Assembly (NCBI GenBank): GCA_900642245.1
Contig: CAAAJI010000295.1
Coordinates: forward strand, 29,670 to 49,217
Direction of reading: 5' to 3'
Origin: Fragilaria radians
Lineage: Eukaryota > Bacillariophyta > Fragilariophyceae > Fragilariales > Fragilariaceae
DNA: 19,548 nucleotides
Positions 1 through 8,415 of the stretch are shown here, in pieces (position 1 is the first letter of the stretch; each line of letters begins with the position of its first letter). The position numbers and the translations under genes were made by a program. A model generated the notes under the pieces. The model did no database searches. It worked only from the letters and a program-made list of their open reading frames with translations, and had not been told where the DNA came from.

Positions 1-1
1 G

Positions 2-925
2 TCTACTCTAAAGGAAATTGCCTATTTCACTATCAAATTGCTTGATTTCTTCAATAGTAAGACAATTGATATTGAAGCATATGTGGAAGATGATGTTGTT
101 GGGCATCATGACTTTGTTTTGGGTGTCAAATTTATCCAACAACTTGGATTAATTTTCGATTTTCAAAAACATATTGTCTCGTGGGACAAGATTTCCATTC
201 CTATGCGACAGACAGGAACCATTAAGCCAGAGGAACTCACCACTGTTAGTCACAATGACTCCTTGCTCCTCCAAAAAGCAGTCAATTGTATGGATTGCAC
301 TATAACGTCCAATACATATCATAACCACAATTTCCAGTCAATGGTACTTAATTGTACCCATTTAACTAAACAGCAACAAGACGAGCTGTTGAGTTTATTT
401 TCAAAATATTCCTCATTTTTTGATGGAACTCTAGGAAAGATCCCAAATGTGAAAGTACACTTGGAACTGAAACCAGGTGCTAAACCATGCTGCGCAAGAG
501 CTTACAAAATCCCCCATCACATTACAGCCATTGCAAAGACAGAAGTTGAGGAATTATGCAAAATTGGAGTCCTTCAAAAAGATATTTATTCTGCGCTCCA
601 TGCCTTTTTCGTTCCAAGAAAAATGGATGTGTTCGTTTTCTTACCGACCTACGACACCTTAATAAAAGTATGGTACGAAAGCCAGTACATCTACCCCTTA
701 TTGACGAAGTACTCTGGAAAGTACAGGGATTTACTTACGCTACCTGTCTTGACCTTAATCGTGGATACTACCATTTTGAACTTGATCATAGCTCAAAGCT
801 CTTATGTGGAATTATTCTCCCGTGGGGACGTTACGTCTACAATTGTCTCCCACAGGGATGTATGCCTTTGTTCGATGTATTTCAAGGTCACATGACCAAA
901 ATATTTTACGATTTTGAGGATGTTA
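2..925 (+). pseudogene. gypsy protease C-terminus and reverse transcriptase (fingers/palm), frameshifted
   Basis: Frame 2 opens with a protease tail (DFVLGVKFIQQLGL, then a DFQ...SW strand) and continues through a linker into the RT start (LELKPGAKP, then VEELCKIGVLQ). After FVPRK near 615 the reading passes to frame 1, where VRFLTDLRHLNK and the palm motif LDLNRGYYH carry the first catalytic aspartate; LPQGCMPLFDVFQ follows. Restoring frame would need one more base in the A-run at about 616-622, so a homopolymer loss is the likely lesion. The track then leaves frame 1 just before the YxDD box. Family assignment is firm from motif order; activity is excluded by the frame breaks and by the altered YxDD box (see findings). 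Confidence 0.88.
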
Positions 926-1710
926 TTGTTTTGATAATATCCTTCTTTTTACTAAATCCACTTTTTCTCATCATGTCAAGCGTCTCTCCTCAGTCCTTCA
1001 ACGCATTCAGGCACAAAACCTACATGTACATGTTGAGGACACCTTTCTGGCTACTAATGAGATTGACTACCTTGGATACACTTTGTCTTCCAAAGGTATC
1101 AAACCACAAAATCCAAAAAATATGTCAATTTTAGCGCTAGCTGAGCCACAAAACAAACGTCAACTCCGCAGTTTTTTGGGCTTTGTTAACTTTTGCAGGC
1201 AATTATGGTATCATTGCTCCCATATTATTTCTCCGCTTGCCACCATTACAAGTGAAAAGGCTAAATGGGTCTGGGGCCCTGCCCAAACTAAAGCCTTTCA
1301 AGACATCTGCAATACCATTGCCCGTCAAGTTTTACTTAAATATCCTGATTTCAAAAAGCCTTTTGATATTCATACGGATGCATCCAATTTTCAATTGGGT
1401 GCCGTAATTAGCCAAGACACGTGGCCTATTGCCTTTTATTCCCGGAAACTAAACCCAGCGCAGAGAAATTACACCACAATGGAAAAGGAACTTCTCTCAA
1501 TTGTTGAAAACTCACAACAATATTGTCATATCTTGTTGGGAAGTCATTGTAACTTTTACTGCGATCATAAAAATTTAGGATTTAATAATTTCACATCGGA
1601 ACGCGTCCGTTGCTGGCACGCTACGCTGGAAGAATTTGATTATACATTTACCTACTGTCCTGGGAAAAAGAATGTCATTGCCGACATGTTAAGTCGATAT
1701 CCCATGACCT
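924..1710 (+). pseudogene. gypsy reverse transcriptase thumb and RNase H
   Basis: This is one open stretch in frame 3. It begins at the former YxDD box, which now reads F-D-N (930-938) followed by ILLFTKS. The RT connection follows (EIDYLGYTL near 1058, RQLRSFLGFVNFCR near 1160), then RNase H. The three RNase H acidic residues are present: Asp in HTDAS (codon 1377-1379), Glu in MEKEL (codon 1488-1490) and Asp in CDHKNL (codon 1563-1565). The domain closes with CPGKKNVIADMLSRYP. RNase H is the best preserved domain of this element, whereas the RT active site has lost its second metal-binding aspartate, so the enzyme as read would not polymerise. Confidence 0.88.
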
Positions 1711-1771
1711 CAGTGACAACATCTAAGTATGAGGAAATTATAACACTTGACAACAATTTTTCCCCGCTAAT

Positions 1772-2906
1772 TCCGAAAACCTTAAACAATCACAAGACAC
1801 TATCAAGGGACTACAAGAAAAAGTATCAACCAATTCAAGGACATATTCTACTGTCCATCAAGATGGCATCCAACTCGTTTGTCGCAACAATAAAATTGTT
1901 GTTGATCCCAAACTTTTTTCTGATATCCTGGCTTGGTACCATATCAATCTTAACCATCCCGGACAGGACCGGACATACAAAACCATTAATTCCATTTTTT
2001 ACACTCCCGACATGGAAGCAAAAGTACGTGTCTACATTGACAACTGTCAAATTTGTAAGAAAACCAAACATCCAACAAAAAAATATGGACATCTCCCTGA
2101 ATCCGATCTTGTTTGCGATCCCTGGGAAGTCATTCAAATCGACTTATTTGGTCCGTGGACGTTTCATGATGTTAAAAACATCTCTCATTCTATCCAAGGA
2201 TTGTCCATTATTGATGTCGCAACTCGTTGGGTTGAATTGTGCCCGTATTCTTCAAAAAGATCTGAGGATATTTCCCTTCTCGTGGACCAAAATTGGTTTT
2301 GCCGTTATCCACGACCTCGCGTCGCAATTTTTGATAATGGAAGCGAATTCTCGTCGGAGTTCCGCGAACTCTTAGATAGCTACGGTATCATCCCTAAGCC
2401 AACTACTGTGAAAAAATGAAAAATCCCCAAAATAATGTATTTGTGGAACGTGTTCATCAGGTAATTACGGATAGCATCCGAACAATGGAGTTATCTAAAA
2501 AACCTTGTGATGACGGGACGATTAATGCCGTATTACAAAGTGTTGCGTACGGGTTACGTGCTACTTATCACTCCGGCCTAACCGCGACTCCGGGACAGAT
2601 CGTCTTCGGAAGGGACATGATAATTATCTCAATCTACTTGGCCAACTGGAAGCATCTTGCAGACAACCGAAAAGCACAAATTTACACACTTCCGAAAATA
2701 AATCCCGGATCAACCATGACTATGCTGTTGGAGATTCCCTATACATCCGAAAGTCAAATATGGATCAAAAGCTTGCACCTCTTCAAGGACCATTTCCAAT
2801 AGAGCTTGTCCACACTAATGGGACCGTCACGATCCGTCGTTCGACCACCATATGTGAGCGCATAATTATTCGTCGTCTTCATCCCGCATCATCACGCTCC
2901 AATTAG
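1772..2906 (+). pseudogene. gypsy integrase and pol C-terminus, frameshifted
   Basis: Frame 2 carries the zinc-binding HHCC module (His codons 1940 and 1955, Cys codons 2045 and 2054). The catalytic core follows, with Asp in IDLFGPW (codon 2141) and Asp in FDNGSEF (codon 2333). A stop at 2417-2419 lies in an A-rich stretch. The core resumes in frame 1 with NPQNNVFVERVH, whose Glu (codon 2446) completes a D,D-35-E triad. After about 2700 the C-terminal domain continues in frame 3 (DYAVGDSLYIRKSN, then LAPLQGPFPIELV) to TAG at 2904. All integrase catalytic residues survive but are spread over three frames, so the gene is dead as written. Close neighbours are RNase H upstream and the presumed LTR downstream. 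Confidence 0.88.
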
Positions 2907-2980
2907 GGAAGCGAGTGCCCTACGGTAGATCTTCATCCCGTACGGAACAGTTAGTTTAGTTCTTTAGCTCATTCTTCATT

Positions 2981-3074
2981 GATCTGACTCAGATCTTCTT
3001 CATCTTCTTCTTCTTCTACTCTTAGTCACTGAGCCTGACTCAGCCATAGCACAACTAACTTAGTAATTGACTCA
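2981..3074. promoter_or_regulatory. cluster of four bZIP (AP-1/GCN4-type) heptamers
   Basis: TGACTCA occurs exactly at 2985-2991, 3036-3042 and 3068-3074. TTAGTCA, the reverse complement of TGACTAA, lies at 3022-3028. The first sits in a perfect 15-base palindrome, GATCTGACTCAGATC (2981-2995). bZIP factors of the GCN4/AP-1 class bind TGACTCA; four such sites in 90 bases of a presumed LTR suggest an enhancer. The function is inferred, the sites are seen. Confidence 0.4.
2993..3016 (+). repeat. CTT-rich microsatellite
   Basis: An imperfect CTT/CAT trinucleotide run lies between the first and second bZIP-like sites in the presumed LTR. It is probably slippage-prone sequence without coding role. 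Confidence 0.7.
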
Positions 3075-3121
3075 TAAGGAAAAATAGACTTCTATTCTTA
3101 ATCTACATCTATAGCGCCGTG

Positions 3122-4342
3122 AGGCAAGCCCATGATATCAATGCCTTGTGGGCATGAATTTTGTAAAGATTGTTGTACAGACTTTTGTGAAAATGTGATC
3201 TCAGAAGGTCCATCGTGTGTTCGGATCTCTTGTCCAGAAGCGGAGTGTAAAGAAATGATGACTGAAGAGGAAATAGAACAAGCTGCGCCGCATTTACTCC
3301 ATATGTTTGAAACGTATCAGCTTCGATCATTCATTGAATCCAACATGTTCAATTGTTGGTGCCCTGGACCAGGCTGTGAACATATTGCCCTTGCATTCTC
3401 TGAATCCTCATTGGAGCAGTATGGTAAAGTAGCAAAATGCATTTCATGTCGTACTCATTTTTGTTTCCTTTGTGGCGAAGAGCCACACGCACCTTGTGAT
3501 TGCAAAGACGCTGCTCTTTGGAATATCAAACAAAAAAGTGAGCCAGAAGTTGATCTCTCAAATAACAAACGGGAAAGCGAATCAGCATCCCTTAAATGGG
3601 TCCTTGAAAATACAAAGCCATGTCCCAAATGTACGTTTCGAATCGAGAAAAATGAAGGATGTAGCCACATGACTTGTCATAAATGTAGGCACGAATTTTG
3701 TTGGCTTTGTTTAGGAGATTGGTCTCATCATGGGACGTAAAAAAATTATATTATGAGGTGTGAGATAATCATTAAGATACTAACTTTCAACGCAGTGGCG
3801 GATACTATGAATGCAACATATTTGTTTCCGAGAGAGATAAACAAAATCCAGATAGGAGTCACAAAAATGATCTCTCAGAGGCTGAAAAAGCTATACGTGC
3901 CTCTAAAAGCCGAAATGCTGACTATCATACTCGTTTTCACGCTCATTCTCAAGCTCAATGTCTTGCAGAGAAGCAGCTAATGGAAACTGAGTCGAGGATG
4001 ATTACTTTACAAGAATCATTTGATGGAACACGTTTGCCTGATGTGGAGTTCCTGAAAACCGCTAATGAACAAATCATTGAGTGTTGGAGGGTTTTGAAGT
4101 ATTCTTGTGTCTTTGCATATTTTTTGACTGATCATTAAAAAAACATGCAACGAATGAATTTTGAAGACATGCAAGAACAATTGGAGCGATTAACTGTGAT
4201 TCTATCTGAACTTTGTGAAATGCCGCTTGATGAAATGAACCGAATGCACATCGTTAACCAAAGGTTTTTAGTAGATGTATTCATGATGAATTTTCTCCAA
4301 TTCGTGGACGAGGACGTGGAAATAAATACACAAGCTCCATGA
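3122..4342 (+). pseudogene. Ariadne-type RBR E3 ubiquitin ligase, copy A, 5'-truncated, with nonsense codon
   Basis: RBR ligases take ubiquitin from an E2 onto a RING2 cysteine before passing it to a substrate. Copy A starts inside RING1: MISMPCGHEFCKDCC is present but the upstream first zinc pair and the N-terminus are missing, replaced by the gypsy element. RING1, the IBR (CPGPGC, then FCFLCGEEPHAPCDC) and RING2 (PCPKC, EFCWLCLGDW) follow in frame 0. The catalytic cysteine is kept in EGCSHMTC (codon 3660-3662). A 59-base intron (3737-3795) leads into the Ariadne helical domain in frame 2 (GGYYECN, VEFLKTANEQ). TCA has become TAA at 4136-4138 compared with copy B; the same frame then continues (FEDMQEQLERL) to a stop at 4340-4342. 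The closest relative in the window is copy B. Confidence 0.87.
3737..3795 (+). other. spliceosomal intron in RBR copy A (59 nt, phase 2)
   Basis: Without splicing the frame ends at a TAA at 3738-3740. Removing GTAAAA...CAACGCAG joins the RING2 end (WSHHG) to the Ariadne-domain start (GGYYECN) in an open frame. A perfect TACTAAC branch-point sequence lies at 3778-3784, 11 bases before the terminal AG. Copy B has an intron at the same place. Confidence 0.85.
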
Positions 4343-4435
4343 AAATCCACGAGAGCCATTGTATGTTACCCATTTAGATTTAGTTCGGCTAAATTCTAAA
4401 AATTTAGGTCTATTTATCTATATACATTACATGTG

Positions 4436-5258
4436 TGTCATATGTGTTACTCATTCGGATTTCTATCAAATAAAACTTCTCCTGTTACTTTTTTTCTTTG
4501 TCAGATGCCCCAAATTCGTCCTTGAAACTTCCTTATGATTAAGGGTGGAATTAGTTTGATTCTTTTTCATATCTATTTCTTTCAATACTGCATCCTACAA
4601 GCTCATGAGTATCTCAAGCATCATTGCAATAAATTCCAGCATCAGGGGTTGCCTTCTCTGCCTGTCCATATATCCTCTTTGATTGCTTCGAATTGTCATT
4701 TTTTCAAGACCTAAATGACAATAAGTAACAACATTTTATTGTGAAAAAGCATCTGGGCAAAACTGAAGTTTTTTGTTGAAGGCTTGTACTCATGATAGCC
4801 GTCTCCCGCATCATTTTCTGTTTAACTAACAAAAAATACGCTTGAATGAGAAATGCATGATGATGATAATGCTGAAGAAATGCAGGATGAAACTCCAATA
4901 GATGCAAAATATTCTACGGAAGATGAGCAACACATTGATGCTGCAAGGATACTTTACCGCATGGCATGAAAATAAAAGAACGTTTTGGAAAGATCATTAT
5001 CACATTTGGCAAAATCAGAAGATGTAATAGATAATATAATCATTCTCAATCAATCTTGCGTCAATAAGTAAATAGCATGAGAGCATCCACAATAACAACA
5101 GCTGACATGTATATATGTATCTCAAAGCAGGTAGCACTTGCCATGTTCTTTGAATAAACTGAAAAAATGTTAAAAGCTCATGAATCATGAATCTCTAGTT
5201 TAGGGCCCTAATGATGACCATCCCTTGATGTTGTGGATATATCAAAAACTAAATGGAG
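4436..5258 (+). repeat. T repeat, copy T1
   Basis: This segment follows RBR copy A and aligns by eye nearly end to end with 17908-18778 behind copy B: GGGTGGAATTAGTTTGATTC, CAGCATCAGGGGTTGCCTTC and the acidic-peptide region are shared. About 4869-4965 encodes an acidic peptide (DETPIDAKYS, DEQHIDAARIL) kept almost unchanged in T4, ending at a stop after YRMA; further stops follow. This looks like the decayed last exon of an unidentified gene. It merges with SulP fragment S1 at about 5255. No transposon ends were seen. Confidence 0.75.
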
Positions 5259-6060
5259 GCATGAGACAGGGAATATACAATCGCATCATCTGACCAACAG
5301 GTTACTGTACTCATTCGTTGAATACCTTCAATGAATCCCAATTCACCAATACTATTTCCAATACTCACGGACTCAATGGTACCAGCTTCCATTTCCAAGG
5401 TTGACATGAGCATACCCCGAATGACTAATTTCACAGAAGAGCTTGGATCACCCTGTTTCCATAGTGCATCACCCTTGACATATTGTTCTCGGACATAATT
5501 CGAAAAGATGCATTTTACCAATGCTTGATCATCACTTGTTAAATTCATCAAGAAGAAGAAAGCTACTTCATACTCCTCCTCCCATGTTGAGTTGGGTTGT
5601 AACAATATGGCTTTAGGTGGGAGACTTCCACTAATAACTCAGGATTATGCCTTGCAATCAAATAATTTTCAGCATGAATGAGAGCTGAATTTAAGTCTTC
5701 TGATATGTGACAGCTTGCGTATGTTGCTTTAGATGATGTAGCATTCTGAGGAATTTCCATCAAGAGCAAAGTTTTGTCAACAACATGACTTGCATTTTGC
5801 ACTTTGTCCATCAACTCCTTTGATAAATCAAAGGCACAAGGAAATCCACGTTCAGAACCAATGACAAATATTGATAGTTCCACCTGGTACTGCTTGTGCA
5901 TTAGAATCTTGAGGTTTTTACAGCTTGTGCAGTAGAAACATCAATTCCAAGGACGAAAGAAAATCGATGATGATGATGATGATTGCTTCACCAACTGTTT
6001 CAAATTTTGATAAAAGCAAATTGATAATTCCTTTGGTAATTTCAGCATGAGTGTTTTATT
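5249..6060 (-). pseudogene. SulP-type anion transporter tail (STAS + cyclic-nucleotide-binding domain), fragment S1
   Basis: Read on the minus strand, a STAS-like domain comes first: a poly-isoleucine strand at about 5966-5990, then GIDVSTAQAV (5919-5948), the conserved STAS helix start, then VELSIFVIGSERGFP and a helix with DLNSALIHAENYL. After a linker a cyclic-nucleotide-binding fold follows: YVKGDALWKQGDPSSSVKLV, then the phosphate-binding-cassette-like GELGFIEGIQRMSTV. SulP proteins with STAS plus a C-terminal cNMP-binding domain are known in fungi and protists; membrane helices are not in the window. Frame breaks lie at the A-run near 5913-5917 and near 5590. The C-terminus is cut off at the junction with T1. 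Assignment to SulP rests on the STAS-cNBD order and is fairly secure. Confidence 0.7.
5966..5983. repeat. (GAT)6 microsatellite
   Basis: Six perfect GAT units lie inside the STAS region of S1. On the minus strand they read ATC and encode a run of isoleucines where a core STAS beta strand is expected, so part of that strand may be slippage-generated. Confidence 0.85.
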
Positions 6061-6359
6061 AAGACTTGTGACCAAAGCATGTGATGACTGCTTTGTTTAA
6101 AATGATTGAATTGGTAGAACTTATCTTAATTTTTACTAAGGCTTTTTTGTCTGTGATCATTGGAGCACCCTGTTCATATCATCATTGTTGACACGGGGGG
6201 AACTGCATAATTGCAAAGTTTTATGGTTTTCTGACAAGAAGCCATCGAGAATTGAAGAAGTGAAAATTCCATTGTGAAAGGATTCTTTTACTGCTGTTTG
6301 TCAACACAAATCCCTGTCTGATCGTATGTCCCACAGAATCTGCCTTCGATCTGGAACCC
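6061..6359. other. no gene recognised
   Basis: About 300 bases lie between the last recognisable STAS codons (minus strand) and the copia fragment. Neither strand has a credible ORF, and I saw no repeat shared with the rest of the window. It may hold more eroded SulP sequence. Confidence 0.4.
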
Positions 6360-6890
6360 GTCTGCCAACTGGCTGTCTATCTGCCCTTCTTGTTTGTCAA
6401 TCTGCCACTTGGGATCTGTTTGTGAAGGGTATCATCCTGACATAAACTACTGGGACTCCGCAAAATATAGGTCAGTGGTAGGATGTTGCATTTGGATAAT
6501 TCTGTTAGGAAGCTTTGATATTGCATATGCAACTTCTGTAATAAGTAGGTTTAATATGTCACAAACAGAAGGACATTTGAAAGCTGTAAAAAGGATCTTA
6601 GCTTAACTTAAGTATTCCAAAGGGAAGCATTATAGTTAATGCTATATATCCTGACCATTATATCTACCCTGTTGAGGATCATCCAAATTTGAAGGATTTT
6701 TATCTGGGTGCTGAAGAAGAAATTCTTAATTATCTTCCTGGATGACATCTGTGGTTCTAAATACATCAGTTCCTTCAAGGGAAGAAAAAGCCACCCTGCC
6801 ATAGTAGTAGTGCTAGGTCCCCTCAAAGTTGGAAGGATTGAAATAACATTTGAAATTGGAATGATGATACGTTGTTTGTACTGCGCTATT
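6360..6890 (+). pseudogene. Ty1/copia fragment of a second lineage (RT end to RNase H start)
   Basis: The 6394-6606 reading carries SAKYRSVVGCCIW, GSFDIAYATSVISRFNM and EGHLKAVKRIL, the connection between RT and RNase H in copia elements. A stop interrupts at 6603-6605. In other frames KDFYLGAEEEI (near 6692-6724) matches, from memory, a conserved acidic block in the same region of diatom copia polyproteins. The Asp-Ala-Asp block expected next is not recognisable. The corresponding segment of the large copia element (12800-13100) is clearly different in sequence, so this is another lineage. No LTR was found. Confidence 0.72.
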
Positions 6891-6919
6891 TTTTGTCAAA
6901 TTACACCCTGACACACTAC

Positions 6920-7155
6920 CAATGAAAAGGAGTTAGCCAAGGTTCAATTTCAAAAAACTATGCCATTGAACAAGGAATGTAATGATTCTCAACCAATCTT
7001 TTATCAAGAAATTCATAGCATGGTATGATCATCCACAACAACACACAATTGCTGACAAGTATTAATTCAATACAAAATATCTAGAGTATTTCATGTTCCA
7101 TCAAAAGCATGAGTAAAGCCCATAAAGTATAGTCTCTAGCTTAGGACACGAAGAT
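6920..7155 (+). repeat. T repeat, weak partial copy T2
   Basis: Shared blocks with T1 and T4 include ATTCTCAACCAATCTT, the exact string ATAGCATGGTATGATCATCC (also at about 18580 in T4), a GCTGACA block and GTCTCTAGCTTAGGAC near the end. The 5' half of the repeat, with the acidic peptide, is missing. Its neighbours are a copia fragment upstream and the first copia repeat downstream. Confidence 0.6.
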
Positions 7156-7445
7156 AGCATCGGGGTCTTAAGAAGTAAGAGCATCGTTCTACGTGAAAAA
7201 ATGCAAGTATTTTCATAAAAGATTGTTGTCATCAACGCGATTCACAAACTGCATACGAATCAAGGTCATCTCCCTCGTTTATTCCTGAAAAAGGAACCTT
7301 GTTCCGTTTCCGCTTGCTTAGTTTTGTTGATAGCACGCACAATCTGTTCGTGAATTCCAGGGTTTCATTAATGCCTAAGGAACGAAACCATTACCACTTT
7401 AGACCCCGGTGTCATTTTGTGCACTAAAAATCACATGATGATGCA
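7156..7445. other. no gene recognised; one short minus-strand reading
   Basis: Nothing here could be assigned. On the minus strand about 7232-7365 gives a 43-codon reading (including QIVRAINKTK and an acidic end NEGDDLDSYAVCESR) that stops at 7232. It looks protein-like but lacks a start codon and any family signature, so it is not called a gene. Confidence 0.3.
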
Positions 7446-8414
7446 TCAAGGGGAGAATGTTTGTGAGAAATAGAAATGATGAAGGAATATTGAAATATAA
7501 GTTACTCTTTGACATGATTTGTTGTAACCATCATGTCAGCTACGGCAATTTTGAGAGCCGTTTTTCCTTTTCCAAATCATCACATCTTCTCTGATACGCG
7601 CCCAGTTGTAGCTTTGTGACTAGGCAAACATTTCGAAATCCGGTGACAAAACTTCCCAGTTTTTAGTAGGAATTTTTGTCATTGATCTTGCGAGAAATTT
7701 TCCCTATAGTCATCGACGGTCACTAATATTAATACGTATAAAGAGGTCATTCACAATTCGAGAGGTCATTAATTTATTTAAGGAGGACATTGATACGTCG
7801 AAAGAGGTCATTGATAAATTAAAAGAGTTGTCAGAGTCTGAGAAGTTGCCGGAGAAGGGAATTGATTTGCGATTTGCCAGGAGAGTTGCTGGATAAAAAT
7901 TATTAATCAAAACTTTAAATTAAAATAAATTTAACGGAACGTGACAAGAGTGACAAGAGCAACAAAAAGAACAAAAACGGAGGCGAGTGATAAAGCTGTG
8001 AAACTTCCCAAGTTTGATGGGAAAAGAGTGTCCTTCCCATTTTGGTGGAAGAATTGTATTGCATATGCATGAGTATATTACTTCATGGAAGCTCTAAAAA
8101 AGGATGCTTCACTTCCAAATAGAGAGGATGAAGTTCTTGCAACAGATGCAAAAGGAAAGCATAAGGCACAAGGAAAGCAAAGAAACAACATAGCCATGGC
8201 ATGTCTTGTCAGTGCTTTCAGCAAAGAGGCGGATATTTCAATTGTTGATGCAAATAGTACAGATGAATATTCAAATGGGCTTGCATATTTGTTGAAGAGT
8301 TGCAGAAGAAGTATTTGCTATTAGATACAATAACAAGAATCGAATTGCTAATGGAATTAAATTACATTTGCATGAAAAGAAAGAAGAATCCCTCAGCCTT
8401 GATGACAAGACTAG
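7446..8414 (+). repeat. copia leader + gag start, direct repeat copy 1
   Basis: This aligns with 8909-9880 at a constant offset of 1463-1464 bases. Bases 7738-8340 are identical by eye to 9201-9803, whereas the left flank (about nine substitutions in 7464-7633, plus two single-base indels near 7724-7737) and the right flank differ. It carries the non-coding leader with four spaced GAGGTCATT-like motifs, and the gag N-terminus with a TGA at 8070-8072 and a one-base deletion near 8295-8300. Both lesions are shared with copy 2. After about 8414 it switches abruptly to SulP fragment S2. Confidence 0.9.
7511..7537. other. 8-bp inverted repeat in copia leader
   Basis: GACATGAT (7511-7518) and ATCATGTC (7530-7537) form a perfect 8-bp stem with an 11-base loop. 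The same structure is at 8976-9002 in copy 2. It may be an RNA or DNA hairpin of the leader/LTR; no function is known. Confidence 0.5.
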
Positions 8415-8415
8415 A

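Larger units (their letters stand above)
2..2906 (+). mobile_element. Ty3/gypsy LTR retrotransposon, decayed pol (5' part outside window)
   Basis: This is the 3' two thirds of a gypsy-type pol in canonical order: end of protease, reverse transcriptase, RNase H, integrase. The reading frame changes at least five times: frame 2 to about 620, frame 1 to about 925, frame 3 to about 1710, frame 2 from about 1772 to 2419, frame 1 to about 2700, and frame 3 to the TAG at 2904-2906. Because it is open from the first bases with no start codon, the element begins upstream of the window, where gag and the protease active site would lie. It cannot make a polyprotein as written. Domain order (RNase H before integrase) separates it from the copia elements further right. 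The 3' end abuts RBR copy A, so it appears to have inserted into that gene. Confidence 0.92.
2907..3121 (+). mobile_element. probable 3' untranslated region / LTR remnant of the gypsy element
   Basis: This 215-base non-coding stretch lies between the pol stop and the first base that aligns with RBR copy B. It is rich in CTT/CTC and stop codons and holds no credible ORF. Its position after pol fits a truncated or intact 3' LTR, but the upstream LTR is outside the window, so the ends cannot be proved; I see no clear TG...CA termini. It contains three TGACTCA heptamers and one TTAGTCA (see the regulatory entry). Confidence 0.45.

Noticed and set aside
3132..3134. ATG at 3132 as the true start of RBR copy A
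   Set aside because: Homology to copy B continues a few bases upstream, and the first zinc ligands of RING1 lie before this codon, so it is an internal methionine of a truncated gene.
5249..5605. SulP-like tail as a cyclic-nucleotide-binding Na+/H+ exchanger
   Set aside because: The upstream GIDVSTAQAV and following strand/helix pattern in S1 are a STAS domain, which points to a SulP transporter.
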